Origin: Chryseosolibacter sp964532595
GTDB lineage: Bacteria; Bacteroidota; Bacteroidia; Cytophagales; Cyclobacteriaceae
DNA length: 64,000 nt
Assembly: GCA_964532595.1 (NCBI GenBank)
Contig: CAZHIQ010000004.1
Location: 62,001 to 126,000, forward strand
Direction of reading: 5' to 3'
Below are positions 43,037 to 52,159 of the stretch, piece after piece (the first letter of the stretch is position 1; every line of letters begins with the position of its first letter). A program made the position numbers and the translations under genes. The notes beneath the pieces are model-generated. The model was not told the origin of the DNA. It made no database searches and saw nothing but the letters and a program-made list of their open reading frames with translations.

Positions 43037-44110
43037 ATGCCGAAAATCAAGGATATTCAGGTTTGGGACGCCGACCTTGGAAACACAAGGCCTTACACGA
43101 TCGCTTTCAAGACAGTCGATCAGGTGCGAAACGCATTTGTCGAGATAAAGCTTGATGATGGCACGTCGGGCATTGGGTCGGGTAATCCCAGTGAATTCGT
43201 TGTGGGTGAAAGTTTGACACAGTGTCTGGAAGCACTTGACCTGCAAAATCTCGACTTTCTGGTAGGGCGGGATATTCGAGAGCTTAACCAGCTTACCTAT
43301 GAGGTATGGTCACGTTTTCCCCGTAACCCATCTGCGCGGGCAGCGCTCGATATTGCCCTGCATGATGCCTTTACCAAGTATCTTGGAATACCTCTGGTCA
43401 AGTATCTTGGACAGAAGGTGTTCTCCATGCCTACATCCAATACGATCGGAATAAAAGGAGTGGACGATACTGTAGCAGAAGCCGACGAGTTTATCGGGCA
43501 AGGGTTTAAAGTTCTCAAAGTTAAGTTGGGAAAGGACCTGGACGAAGATATTGAGCGCCTCATCAAACTGCGTGAACGTTTTGGAAAGTCGGTCGTCTTG
43601 CGAATTGACGCGAATCAGGGGTACAGCGTTGATCAGACGGTAGAATTCTATCACAAGACACAAGACCTCGACATTGAATTGATAGAGCAACCGCTCCCGG
43701 CGAAAGCTGTGTCGGAAATGAAGGCGTTGCCTGACGAAATCCGGAAGAAGATCGCAGCGGATGAGTCGCTATTAACCCCAAAGGATGCCCTGACGCTCGT
43801 TAAGCCTCCTCTGGCCGCGGGAATTTTTAACATCAAGCTGATGAAGTGCGGAGGGGTTTCGCAAGGCCTCAAGATTGCCGACATTGCAGCGCACGAAGGG
43901 GTGGATCTGTTTTGGGGGTGTAATGACGAAAGCATCGTTAGTATAACGGCAGCGTTGCATGCCGCCTTCTCATCGGCGCAAACCAAGTATATCGATCTCG
44001 ATGGCAGCCTCGATCTGGGTAATGACGTGGTCAAAGGAGGCTTTATTCTTAAAGACGGAGTCATGTATTGCTCGGAAAAACCCGGTCTGGGCGTCGAGCG
44101 TGTGCGGTAG
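43037..44110 (+). CDS. Dipeptide epimerase / DgcA-like racemase of the enolase superfamily
   Basis: 357 residues. Muconate-lactonizing-enzyme-type barrel with the general base KVK at 161-163, metal ligands D191, E217 and D242, and the second base K267 in NIKLMKCGG; DLDGS near the end matches the dipeptide-epimerase pattern. Family members epimerise L-Ala-D/L-Glu or hydrophobic dipeptides, or N-acetyl-D-glutamate (DgcA). The DUF1611 gene immediately upstream favours the last option. A murein-peptide epimerase is the main alternative. Stretch 44111-44315 after it shows no feature. Confidence 0.88.
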   Translation: MPKIKDIQVWDADLGNTRPYTIAFKTVDQVRNAFVEIKLDDGTSGIGSGNPSEFVVGESLTQCLEALDLQNLDFLVGRDIRELNQLTYEVWSRFPRNPSARAALDIALHDAFTKYLGIPLVKYLGQKVFSMPTSNTIGIKGVDDTVAEADEFIGQGFKVLKVKLGKDLDEDIERLIKLRERFGKSVVLRIDANQGYSVDQTVEFYHKTQDLDIELIEQPLPAKAVSEMKALPDEIRKKIAADESLLTPKDALTLVKPPLAAGIFNIKLMKCGGVSQGLKIADIAAHEGVDLFWGCNDESIVSITAALHAAFSSAQTKYIDLDGSLDLGNDVVKGGFILKDGVMYCSEKPGLGVERVR

Positions 44111-44315
44111 CCTGTACGTATCGCCAGGTATATCCTGAATTCTTACTATCTCTTCCCGGGCTGTTCGACCCTATTGGCGTGAATTGTGCCGCACGCCTTT
44201 TGTTGGTGGTCGGAATAATGTCGCCGTGCCAAAATCGTTTTCAATAAAGGAGACGAAAAGCGCGGAGGAATTGTTATTGTAAGAGCAGTACGGGAAACTG
44301 AAAATTAATGCGCTT

Positions 44316-45059
44316 ATGATGGAGTGGAGGATAGGGTGTTCAGGATACCGGTATCCGGAGTGGACGAGAGTCTTTTATCCGGAGGATTTGGTGAAGGAGC
44401 GGTGGCTTGCGTACTACAGCCGTTTTTTCAACACCGTTGAGCTAAACGCCACGTACTATCGCTCTTTATCTGGAAATGTCCTGAAGCGCCTCTACAACGA
44501 AACTCCCAGTGATTTTCTCTTCACCGTAAAGGCGCCGGCCAGCATTATGCGCGCCAGGCGATTTACTGAGGCTCAGCGGATCGCCGGCGATTTCAGTGAT
44601 TCAATGCGTGATTGCCTGGGGGATAAGCTCGGCGCTATTCTTTTTCAAACATCGGGCGAGTACGCCTATGAACATGAACGCCTGCTGCGATTGATAGAAT
44701 TGCTTGATCCGGGTATTCAGAACGTTGTTGAGTTTCGTCATCCTTCGTGGTGGAATCTGGAAGTTTTCAGCGTTCTGGAACGCGCCGGTGTCGCATTTTG
44801 CGGAATGAGCCACCCTGATCTGCCTTCATCAGTAGTCCGCACAACGGATACGATATACTACCGATTACACGGCGTACCTTCCCTTTATAATTCTGTTTAT
44901 CCGACGAATGTTCTGGAAGAGCTGGTACAGGATATTTCGTTACGATCGGGCTCGCGTCGCGCATTTGTGTATTTCAATAATCCGGCGAATGGCCATGCCG
45001 TTGTCAACGCCCGCCGCCTTCAGGAAATATCTGCTCTGGCTCATCAAACGAGCCGGTAA
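44316..45059 (+). CDS. DUF72 family protein
   Basis: 247 residues (ATG at 44316, a second at 44319). The TIM-barrel family DUF72 is recognised by CSGYRYPEW near 8-16, RFFNTVELNATYYR near 36-49, FTVKAPASI, VVEFRHPSWW and YYRLHGVP near 187-194. The biochemical role of DUF72 is unproven. The gene stands alone between the DgcA-like gene and the hairpin region downstream of clpB. Confidence 0.87.
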   Translation: MMEWRIGCSGYRYPEWTRVFYPEDLVKERWLAYYSRFFNTVELNATYYRSLSGNVLKRLYNETPSDFLFTVKAPASIMRARRFTEAQRIAGDFSDSMRDCLGDKLGAILFQTSGEYAYEHERLLRLIELLDPGIQNVVEFRHPSWWNLEVFSVLERAGVAFCGMSHPDLPSSVVRTTDTIYYRLHGVPSLYNSVYPTNVLEELVQDISLRSGSRRAFVYFNNPANGHAVVNARRLQEISALAHQTSR

Positions 45060-45070
45060 AAGCCAAAAAA

Positions 45071-45190
45071 AACGTCCTGCCATACAGCAGGACGTTCAAA
45101 CCAAACCCCTCAAACCAACATATTCCATACTGCTTCTGGCAGCATGGAACTACCAATCCTAAAACCTTAATTCAATAACATGATGCCACG
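45071..45190 (-). ncRNA. Candidate small RNA downstream of clpB
   Basis: On the minus strand the region has a hairpin TTCCATGCTGC / GCAGTATGGAA (45123-45149; the G-T wobble forms only on this strand) followed by an intrinsic terminator with a perfect 10-bp stem GCAGGACGTT/AACGTCCTGC (45071-45096) and a T8 run. clpB already has its own terminator at 45247-45285, so a second one is unexpected. No promoter was found and no open frame of credible length lies on the strand. The 5' end is a guess. Read-through backup termination is an alternative. Confidence 0.4.
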
Positions 45191-45246
45191 CAAAAAGGTT
45201 TACGATGTTTTGCCTTTTAATGGTGAAATATCCGGGTGAATGGACA

Positions 45247-45285
45247 TAAAAAAACACACACCCGGTTTTTCGCCCGGGTGTGTGT
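45247..45285 (-). terminator. Intrinsic terminator of clpB
   Basis: An 11-bp stem ACACACACCCG (45254-45264) / CGGGTGTGTGT (45275-45285), with one more G-C pair possible, followed on the minus strand by T7. It starts 6 bases after the clpB stop. It is one of the strongest hairpins in the window. Confidence 0.93.
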
Positions 45286-45290
45286 AGAAT

Positions 45291-47915
45291 TTATGAGTTC
45301 AACACTTCCGCACTCTCCGCATTTTCGAAGACAAAGTTTTGCTCATCATCGACGTCAACGAAAATCACGGAGTCTTTATGCACTTTTCCGGCGAGTATCT
45401 GCTTTGATAACTCGTTCAACACTTCGCGTTGAAGCACGCGTTTCAACGGCCGCGCCCCGTATTGCGGGTCAAACCCTAAGCGGGCCAAACGATCACGCGC
45501 GCTTTCAGACAAATCGAGTTTTACGCCAGCTTCGTCAAGGCGGCGTCTCACAAGGTCAACCTGAATATCTACGATGCGGCGGATATCGCGTTTGCTGAGC
45601 GGTCGGAACATGATGATCTCATCAATACGGTTCACAAACTCGGGACGCACCGTCTTCCGCAACAGCTGTATAACTTCTTCTTTTGTTTGTTCCAGTATTT
45701 CGAAGTAGTTCTCGTCTGTGAGCTGCTCGAAGTTTTCCTGGATAATCGTCGACCCGATGTTCGTGGTCATAATGATAATCGTATTCTTGAAGTTGGCAAC
45801 CCGCCCCTTGTTGTCGGTAAGGCGGCCATCGTCAAGCACCTGAAGGAGAATGTTGAAAACATCGGGGTGAGCCTTTTCGATCTCATCAAGAAGTATCACC
45901 GAGTAGGGGCGCCTGCGCACGGCCTCCGTAAGCTGGCCGCCCTCATCGTAACCCACATAGCCGGGGGGCGCGCCGATCAGGCGACTCACGCTGTGTCGCT
46001 CCTGGTACTCACTCATGTCTATACGCACCATAGCGTTCTCGTCGTTGAAGAGGTATTCCGCGAGTGCTTTCGAGAGCTCCGTTTTCCCCACACCGGTGGT
46101 ACCCATAAAAATGAACGATCCAATAGGGCGTTTCGGATCCTGAAGACCAGCCCGGCTTCTGCGCACAGCATCACTCAGGAGGCGTATCGCCTCTTCCTGC
46201 CCTGCGACGCGACGCCCTAGCTCTTCCTCAAGATGAAGAAGCTTTTCTCGTTCACTCTGTACCATCCGAGAGACCGGAATACCCGTCCACCGCGCAACGA
46301 TCTGGGCGATGTCTTCACTATCCACCTCTTCCTTCAGCAGAGCATTGTTTTCGCGTGTCATTTCACTCATCTTCTGCTGGTATTCATTGAGGCGCTTTTC
46401 AGCCTCAGCAATCTTTCCATAGCGAATCTCCGCTACCTTTCCGTAATCACCAGCTTTCTCTGCCTGTTCAGCTTCAAATTTGAGCCGGTCGATATTTTCC
46501 TTTTCGCGCTGAATTCCGTGAACAACCTCCTTCTCGCTTTCCCACTTTGCCTTAAGCGCATTCCGCTGTTCAGTAAGATCAGCGATGTCTTTTGAGAGGA
46601 GCGCTTCTTTTTCCCGATCGTCTTCGCGACGGATAGCTTCCCGCTCAATTTCCAGCTGCATGATTTTCCTGTTGAGCTCGTCGAGTTCCTCCGGGAGGGA
46701 ATCCATCTCCAGACGCAGCCGCGCTGCGGCCTCGTCCATGAGATCGATGGCTTTATCCGGAAGGAAACGGTCGGATATGTACCGAGAGGATAATTCGACG
46801 GCGGCGATAACAGCATCGTCCTTAATCCGCACGCCGTGGTGTAATTCGTATTTTTCCTTGATGCCGCGCAAGATCGAGATGGAATCCTCTATCGAGGGTT
46901 CATCGACCATTACCGTCTGGAAACGGCGTTCAAGGGCTTTGTCTTTCTCGATATATTTCTGGTACTCCTTCAGTGTCGTTGCCCCGATGGCGTGAAGCTC
47001 GCCTCTGGCGAGGGCAGGTTTCAGCAAGTTCGCTGCATCCATTGCGCCCTCTCCGCCGCCTCCGGCGCCAATGAGCGTGTGAATCTCGTCGATAAAGAGA
47101 ATGATTTCGCCCTCGGCATCGGTGACTTCCTTAATGACAGCCTTAAGACGTTCTTCGAACTCGCCTTTATATTTCGCTCCGGCAACGAGCAACCCCATGT
47201 CGAGGGAAATAATAGTCTTGCTCTTGAGGTTCTCCGGCACATCGCCGTCTACAATCCGTTGGGCAAGGCCTTCCACAATTGCCGTCTTTCCGACACCGGG
47301 CTCCCCAAGCAAAATAGGGTTGTTCTTCGTGCGTCGCGACAGGATTTGCAATACACGACGAATTTCGTCGTCGCGGCCAATTACCGGGTCGATCTTCCCC
47401 TTCCGCGCCAGGTCGTTCAGGTTTTTCGAGTAGCGCTCGAGTGACTTATACTTCGCTTCCGCATTCTGGTCGGTGACCGAGGCGCCTCCGCGAAGTTCCT
47501 TTATCGCTTTCAGCAAAGCGCTTCGACTAAAGCCAACGTCTTTCATCGCCGTTGCAATACGGTCGCTTCCCTGCAAAAGACCAAGCAACAGGTGCTCCAC
47601 TGCGATGTATTCATCCTTGAATTCACGCAGCTCCTTTTCCGCCTGCTGCAATGCAGCCGTCGTGGCATTCGACAGGTACGGTTGCTGACCCGTTACGTTT
47701 GGATAGCTGCGTAGCGCCTCCTCCACCTTCGTCTTCAGCAACACACCGTTGATGTTGAGCTTCTTAATCAAATATCCCACAACATTCTCGTCCGTTTCGA
47801 GAATGGCTTGCAAGAGGTGACCCGGTTCAATCGCCTGGTTGTTATTCGCCATAGCGATCTCGGCGGACTTTTGAAGAACCTCCTGGGACTTAATGGTATA
47901 CTTATCAAATTTCAT
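45291..47915 (-). CDS. clpB: ATP-dependent disaggregase ClpB
   Basis: 874 residues, full length. N-terminal Clp repeats (1-145), NBD1 with GEPGVGKT near 202-209, the coiled-coil middle domain (about 400-530) that separates ClpB from ClpA/C, and NBD2 with GTTGVGKT near 605-612. With DnaK it dissolves heat-aggregated proteins. The C-terminal tail is acidic (ENAESAEVLNS). It is monocistronic with a strong terminator. I did not find a clear promoter or heat-shock operator in 47916-48057. Confidence 0.97.
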   Translation of the reverse strand: MKFDKYTIKSQEVLQKSAEIAMANNNQAIEPGHLLQAILETDENVVGYLIKKLNINGVLLKTKVEEALRSYPNVTGQQPYLSNATTAALQQAEKELREFKDEYIAVEHLLLGLLQGSDRIATAMKDVGFSRSALLKAIKELRGGASVTDQNAEAKYKSLERYSKNLNDLARKGKIDPVIGRDDEIRRVLQILSRRTKNNPILLGEPGVGKTAIVEGLAQRIVDGDVPENLKSKTIISLDMGLLVAGAKYKGEFEERLKAVIKEVTDAEGEIILFIDEIHTLIGAGGGGEGAMDAANLLKPALARGELHAIGATTLKEYQKYIEKDKALERRFQTVMVDEPSIEDSISILRGIKEKYELHHGVRIKDDAVIAAVELSSRYISDRFLPDKAIDLMDEAAARLRLEMDSLPEELDELNRKIMQLEIEREAIRREDDREKEALLSKDIADLTEQRNALKAKWESEKEVVHGIQREKENIDRLKFEAEQAEKAGDYGKVAEIRYGKIAEAEKRLNEYQQKMSEMTRENNALLKEEVDSEDIAQIVARWTGIPVSRMVQSEREKLLHLEEELGRRVAGQEEAIRLLSDAVRRSRAGLQDPKRPIGSFIFMGTTGVGKTELSKALAEYLFNDENAMVRIDMSEYQERHSVSRLIGAPPGYVGYDEGGQLTEAVRRRPYSVILLDEIEKAHPDVFNILLQVLDDGRLTDNKGRVANFKNTIIIMTTNIGSTIIQENFEQLTDENYFEILEQTKEEVIQLLRKTVRPEFVNRIDEIIMFRPLSKRDIRRIVDIQVDLVRRRLDEAGVKLDLSESARDRLARLGFDPQYGARPLKRVLQREVLNELSKQILAGKVHKDSVIFVDVDDEQNFVFENAESAEVLNS

Positions 47916-48057
47916 AGTGAGGGTATCCGTTTCAATGTCAATGTTCTTCTCCCGTTCGACAAATTGCAGTCCATTCGAAGATTAGTAACTCCATTGTGAA
48001 AGTTTGGCATTGAATTAATTAGAACGGAAGATGGGAGTGGCCAAAATGGCTTAATCT

Positions 48058-49887
48058 ATGTCAAAAAGTTCGTCGGAGGCAAGGGCCTGCCTGCTGGAGG
48101 TGGCTTGGGAGGTCTGCAACCAGGTGGGCGGAATTTACACCGTCATTCGTTCGAAAGTTCCGTCAGTAATGGAGCGTTGGGCCGGGCGCTATTGCCTAGT
48201 CGGGCCCTATCTTGGTCGGTCGGTGCAGGCTGAACTGGAGCTCATGAACGACGTCCAGGATGTATTCGGGATGGCGGCTCAGGCTCTTCGCGCCCGCGGC
48301 TACGATGTCCATTATGCCGAATGGCTGGTTACGGGAAAACCACGGGTAATATTGCTCAATCCTGAAAGCGTAGAAGAGCAATTACTGAACGAGGAGAAGT
48401 ACCTGCTGTGGGAACACGCAGGCATCAGTACGCTTCAGGCACCTCCGCTGGTTAATAGGGTTATCGCCTTTTCAATCCTTACACGCCTGTTTGTTGAAGA
48501 GGTCATCGCTATCTCTCCTGATCAGGAAGTAATCACTCACTTTCACGAGTGGATGGCGAGTCTACCTATTGTCTGGTTGAAGAAGACGCAATCGCGGGCG
48601 CGAACGATATTCACGACACACGCCACCCAATTAGGCAGGCATCTCGCGATCAATTCACCCGAGTTCTACTCTCATCTTCCGTTTTTTGATCGGGAAACAG
48701 AGGCGCGCAAGTTCGGAGTTGAAGTCGAGGAGGCGATAGAATATCACAGTGCTCAGGCGTGCGACTTTTTTACAACGGTTAGTGAGGTTACGGCGCAGGA
48801 ATGTCTTCATCTTCTGCACCGGAAACCCGATGCGGTTCTGCCAAACGGACTGAACATCCATCGTTTTGAGACGGAGCACGAAGTACAAATTCTGCATTCT
48901 CAGTTTAAGGAATGCATTCATCAGTTTGTTACGGCGCACTTCTTTCATTCTTATGCCTTTGATCTCGACAAGACGATATACTTTTTTACCTCGGGACGTT
49001 TCGAGTTTAAGAACAAGGGTTTTGATCTGACATTGGAGGCGTTGAGTCTTCTCAATGAACAGCTGAAGCGCGACCGCGCTGATATTACGGTGGTAATGTT
49101 TTTTGTAAGCAAACGCGATTATCACAGCCTGATGCCGGAAGTATTGCACTCGAAAGCAATGATGGCTGAGATCAGGCAAACATGTGATGCAATTCTTCAG
49201 CAGGTGGGGAAGCATCTTTTCCGTGCGAGTACCGAGCGCGATGACCATCGACTCCCGGATCTGAATGAGTTTGTAGACGAATACTGGAAGCTGCGTTACC
49301 GGCGCACAGTCCAGTCGTGGAAAACCGACAAACGCCCTGCGGTTGTCACGCATCGTCTGGTGGATGAGGACAACGACGAAATTCTTTCGTATCTGCGTCG
49401 GGCGAATCTGTTAAACGCAAAGTCGGATAAAGTAAAGATCGTTTATCACCCGGATTTTATTTCCGTTACCAATCCGTTATTCGGGATGGAGTATTTGCAG
49501 TTCGTCAGAGGATGCAACCTCGGGATTTTTCCCAGTTACTATGAACCTTGGGGCTACACGCCTCTGGAATGCATGGCTAGTGGTATTCCCGCCGTTACCA
49601 GTGACTTGTCGGGATTTGGCGACTATCTTCTTCGGTTCATGCCGGATCACGAACGCCATGGGATGTACGTCGTTGAACGGGGACAGCGCACCTTCGAGCG
49701 GAGTGCCCGGCAACTATCCTCCTTCCTTTACAAGTTTCTTATGCTTAGCAGGCGGGAACGTATTATCCAGCGGACGAACGTAGAGAACTACGCTGCGGCG
49801 TTCAGTTGGGACAACCTTCTTAAGCACTACCAGGCCGTGTACAAGCAGGCCGTCAAATCGGCCGCAAAAGGCGCTGGTATACGTTAG
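48058..49887 (+). CDS. Eukaryote-type glycogen synthase (GT3 family)
   Basis: 609 residues. The N-terminus EVAWEVCNQVGGIYTVIRSK (near 14-33), THFHEWMASL, FTTHATQLGRHL, VLPNGLN and the C-terminal FPSYYEPWGYTPLECMASG, close to 507-525, are the hallmarks of glycosyltransferase family 3, the family of animal and fungal glycogen synthases, not the usual bacterial GT5 (GlgA). It extends alpha-1,4-glucan from UDP-glucose. Bacteroides-group bacteria carry GT3 enzymes. It converges with the redoxin gene; the stop codons overlap. No other glycogen gene is present nearby. Confidence 0.9.
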   Translation: MSKSSSEARACLLEVAWEVCNQVGGIYTVIRSKVPSVMERWAGRYCLVGPYLGRSVQAELELMNDVQDVFGMAAQALRARGYDVHYAEWLVTGKPRVILLNPESVEEQLLNEEKYLLWEHAGISTLQAPPLVNRVIAFSILTRLFVEEVIAISPDQEVITHFHEWMASLPIVWLKKTQSRARTIFTTHATQLGRHLAINSPEFYSHLPFFDRETEARKFGVEVEEAIEYHSAQACDFFTTVSEVTAQECLHLLHRKPDAVLPNGLNIHRFETEHEVQILHSQFKECIHQFVTAHFFHSYAFDLDKTIYFFTSGRFEFKNKGFDLTLEALSLLNEQLKRDRADITVVMFFVSKRDYHSLMPEVLHSKAMMAEIRQTCDAILQQVGKHLFRASTERDDHRLPDLNEFVDEYWKLRYRRTVQSWKTDKRPAVVTHRLVDEDNDEILSYLRRANLLNAKSDKVKIVYHPDFISVTNPLFGMEYLQFVRGCNLGIFPSYYEPWGYTPLECMASGIPAVTSDLSGFGDYLLRFMPDHERHGMYVVERGQRTFERSARQLSSFLYKFLMLSRRERIIQRTNVENYAAAFSWDNLLKHYQAVYKQAVKSAAKGAGIR

Positions 49888-50459
49888 AGTTTTCGCTTAA
49901 GATTGCATCCCACAGGGCGAACTTCCGGGGTTTCGATCGACTGCCGGGCGAGCATGATGTCGATGGCGTCGCGGAGATAATGGTGTCGAACGTCGGCTTC
50001 TACCTGTGCGTTGTCGTCAATCGCGCCGCGATATACCACACGGAATTTTCCATTGTCATTTCGGAGCAGAAAGACCTCGGGGCTTTTTCTCACGCCGAGC
50101 TGTGATGAGGCCGTCTGGTCTTTGTCAGCTAGGTAGGGGATTGTGAGGCCCAGCGCCCGCGCTTTGGCGGCCATTTTTTCGGGAGTCTCGCCAGCATCGG
50201 TATGTGCGTTTATGAGAACCACAGGTACACGACCGGCGTAGGCATTCGCAAGGGCGCTTATGCGGCCTCTGTAGTGTTCGTCGTACGGACAGGTGTTACT
50301 CGTAAAAATGAGGACTATGCCTTCACAGGAAGGATATGCGCTTAACGATACGGACTGATTGTCGACAACGTTAATGAGATTGAAGTCTTTTACCTCCTGT
50401 GCGGATAATCCCGTGTTGCTGAGTATCACGGTTGCGATAGCGAAGACAAGAACTTTCAT
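49884..50459 (-). CDS. Secreted redoxin-domain protein
   Basis: 191 residues with a signal peptide to residue 20 (LSAQ). A thioredoxin/AhpC-TSA fold with SNTCPYDEHYRGRISAL near 54-70, where the usual CxxC is CPYD, so one cysteine only; and RKSPEVFLLRND near 122. Single-cysteine periplasmic redoxins of this kind are frequent in Bacteroidota; their partners are unknown. A second cysteine lies near the C-terminus (VGCNLKR). The PPTase gene is 48 bases upstream on the same strand. Confidence 0.86.
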   Translation of the reverse strand: MKVLVFAIATVILSNTGLSAQEVKDFNLINVVDNQSVSLSAYPSCEGIVLIFTSNTCPYDEHYRGRISALANAYAGRVPVVLINAHTDAGETPEKMAAKARALGLTIPYLADKDQTASSQLGVRKSPEVFLLRNDNGKFRVVYRGAIDDNAQVEADVRHHYLRDAIDIMLARQSIETPEVRPVGCNLKRKL

Positions 50460-50507
50460 AGGGTGACTTTTGGGGCGCGACGCCTCGGAATAGCATGAAT
50501 CAACACT

Positions 50508-51128
50508 TCAGGCAGACACGACCAGTACAAAGCTTTCAAATACAAGATAAGATAAAGGTATAGGAGTTTCGGTGTTATTCGCAATGATGTGTCCCATTAT
50601 GTCGCCCTGAGGTTGGAGTTCGAAGGGATTTACCCTCAAATGATCGCAGAAAACAAGGTCTTTCTGGCCGTAAATTTTTACGAGTGATTCCTTGGCGCAC
50701 CAGTAAATGCAGTGTTTTGTCAGGTCGTCTCCTGCGTCGGCCAGCTCTTCTCCAGACAAAACGCGTGGTGCTATCCGAAGGAGCTTCGACTTTGGCTGTT
50801 CCAGGTCAATCCCCACATTTTTGTCGCGATGTAGAATAGCCGCTACATATGGATAGGAATGACTCAGGGAAATGTGGGCGTCGATGTCAATAAGAAATGG
50901 TTTTCCAAATTTATCCTTCCTTAAACCGTTATAGGGTAGTGACCATTCAGCAAGTAGCGTTTTGAGCAACAGGCGTACCGACAAGTATTCAAGACGCTTC
51001 AGGGGATTGGTGATGTCAGCAGGTACTTGTTCGTTTCCCAGCGCTGAAGCTAATGTAGATTCGTCTTCGGCAATTTGCCAAATACCCCAAAGCGAGGCGG
51101 ACGATCGAGATATATGAAAGACCGGCAT
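50508..51128 (-). CDS. 4'-phosphopantetheinyl transferase family protein
   Basis: About 206 residues from the ATG at 51128. The Sfp-type signature is VGIDLEQPKSKLLRIA (near 122-137) and the second WCAKESLVKIYG (near 162-173), with LSHSYPYVAAIL in front. It would transfer phosphopantetheine from CoA to carrier proteins of fatty acid or polyketide synthesis. The frame extends to 51263, overlapping the start of the divergent WD40 gene (51242), so the internal ATG is preferred; ATG at 51170 is also possible. No synthase genes are nearby. Confidence 0.88.
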   Translation of the reverse strand: MPVFHISRSSASLWGIWQIAEDESTLASALGNEQVPADITNPLKRLEYLSVRLLLKTLLAEWSLPYNGLRKDKFGKPFLIDIDAHISLSHSYPYVAAILHRDKNVGIDLEQPKSKLLRIAPRVLSGEELADAGDDLTKHCIYWCAKESLVKIYGQKDLVFCDHLRVNPFELQPQGDIMGHIIANNTETPIPLSYLVFESFVLVVSA

Positions 51129-51241
51129 TCCCAGGTTTGTTTCAGTCGTTTTTGCGAACGCAAAATACATCGGTACCGTTGTTAGGGGAGGAATAAATTG
51201 CTGTTCTTTACAAAAAAAAGCCGCAGGAACGTCAAGAAAAT

Positions 51242-52147
51242 ATGAGCTCCATCCAGGTTTCACGATTAAACTCCCTCAAAGGACACCGAGACGCCATTTA
51301 CACACTTCACGCTGCCGACACTCCGCAATATTTTTTTTCAGCTGCCGGCGATGGAATGGTGGTGCGGTGGAATCTGGACGATCCGGAAAATGGTGAGCTG
51401 ATAGCCCGCCTTCCCAATTCCGTGTATGCCATGCATTACCTCCCCGCTGACGATTTGCTGGTTGTGGGGCATAACTATGAAGGGATTCACCTTTTGGACT
51501 GGCGCAACAAGCGCGAACAGGGTTCTCTCAAACTTTCTGCAGCGGCTGTCTTTGATATCCAGTCGGCCGACGACCACCTTGTAGTAGGGACCGGCGATGG
51601 CACCGTTTATAAGATCGATCGGGGGTTGCGGGTTGTTCGACAGGTCAAAAGCTCTGAAAAGAGCGCCAGGACCATTGCCATCAATCCGAACACCGGCGAG
51701 ATTGCCGTCGGATTCAGCGATAACTACATTCGGGTTTTTGACCGGGATCTTGGTCTCATTCGCGAATGGTCTGCCCATCTTAACTCCGTTTTTACCCTTC
51801 GATATACCCCTGACTACCGGTTGCTGTTGAGTGGCTCACGGGACGCACGGCTGAAGGCCTGGGACGCGGCCGACGAATACCGTCAGGCTGGCGAGGTCAT
51901 CGCCCACATGTATGCAATTAATCATATCGACTTTAGCCCGGATGGCAAACATTTTGTAACTTGTAGCATGGATAAGTCCATCAAAGTCTGGGATGCCGAT
52001 GCTCTGAAACTCCTGAAGGTCATCGATCGTTCCCGACACGCCGGACACGCCACATCGGTAAACAAAGTGCTCTGGACATCCCATCGCGACCAATTACTCA
52101 GCGCCAGCGATGACCGATCTATTTCAGTGTGGCAGATTATTTTTTAA
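51242..52147 (+). CDS. WD40-repeat protein
   Basis: 301 residues without signal peptide. About seven WD repeats fill the chain, for example LKGHRDAIYTLHA, SAAGDGMVVRWNL, LLSGSRDARLKAWDA, TCSMDKSIKVWDA and SASDDRSISVWQI, giving one cytoplasmic seven-bladed propeller. Such proteins are scaffolds. It is encoded 12 bases upstream of the DivIVA-like gene on the same strand, so the two may act together in cell morphology or division, an inference from position only. Confidence 0.9.
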   Translation: MSSIQVSRLNSLKGHRDAIYTLHAADTPQYFFSAAGDGMVVRWNLDDPENGELIARLPNSVYAMHYLPADDLLVVGHNYEGIHLLDWRNKREQGSLKLSAAAVFDIQSADDHLVVGTGDGTVYKIDRGLRVVRQVKSSEKSARTIAINPNTGEIAVGFSDNYIRVFDRDLGLIREWSAHLNSVFTLRYTPDYRLLLSGSRDARLKAWDAADEYRQAGEVIAHMYAINHIDFSPDGKHFVTCSMDKSIKVWDADALKLLKVIDRSRHAGHATSVNKVLWTSHRDQLLSASDDRSISVWQIIF

Positions 52148-52159
52148 ACTGATCGCCTT

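Noticed and set aside
44111..44315. Possible small gene or RNA between the DgcA-like gene and DUF72
   Set aside because: No open frame, hairpin with T run, or promoter pair could be found.
51129..51263. Longer N-terminus for the phosphopantetheinyl transferase
   Set aside because: It overlaps the start of the divergent WD40 gene and lacks similarity to the family; the ATG at 51128 fits better.
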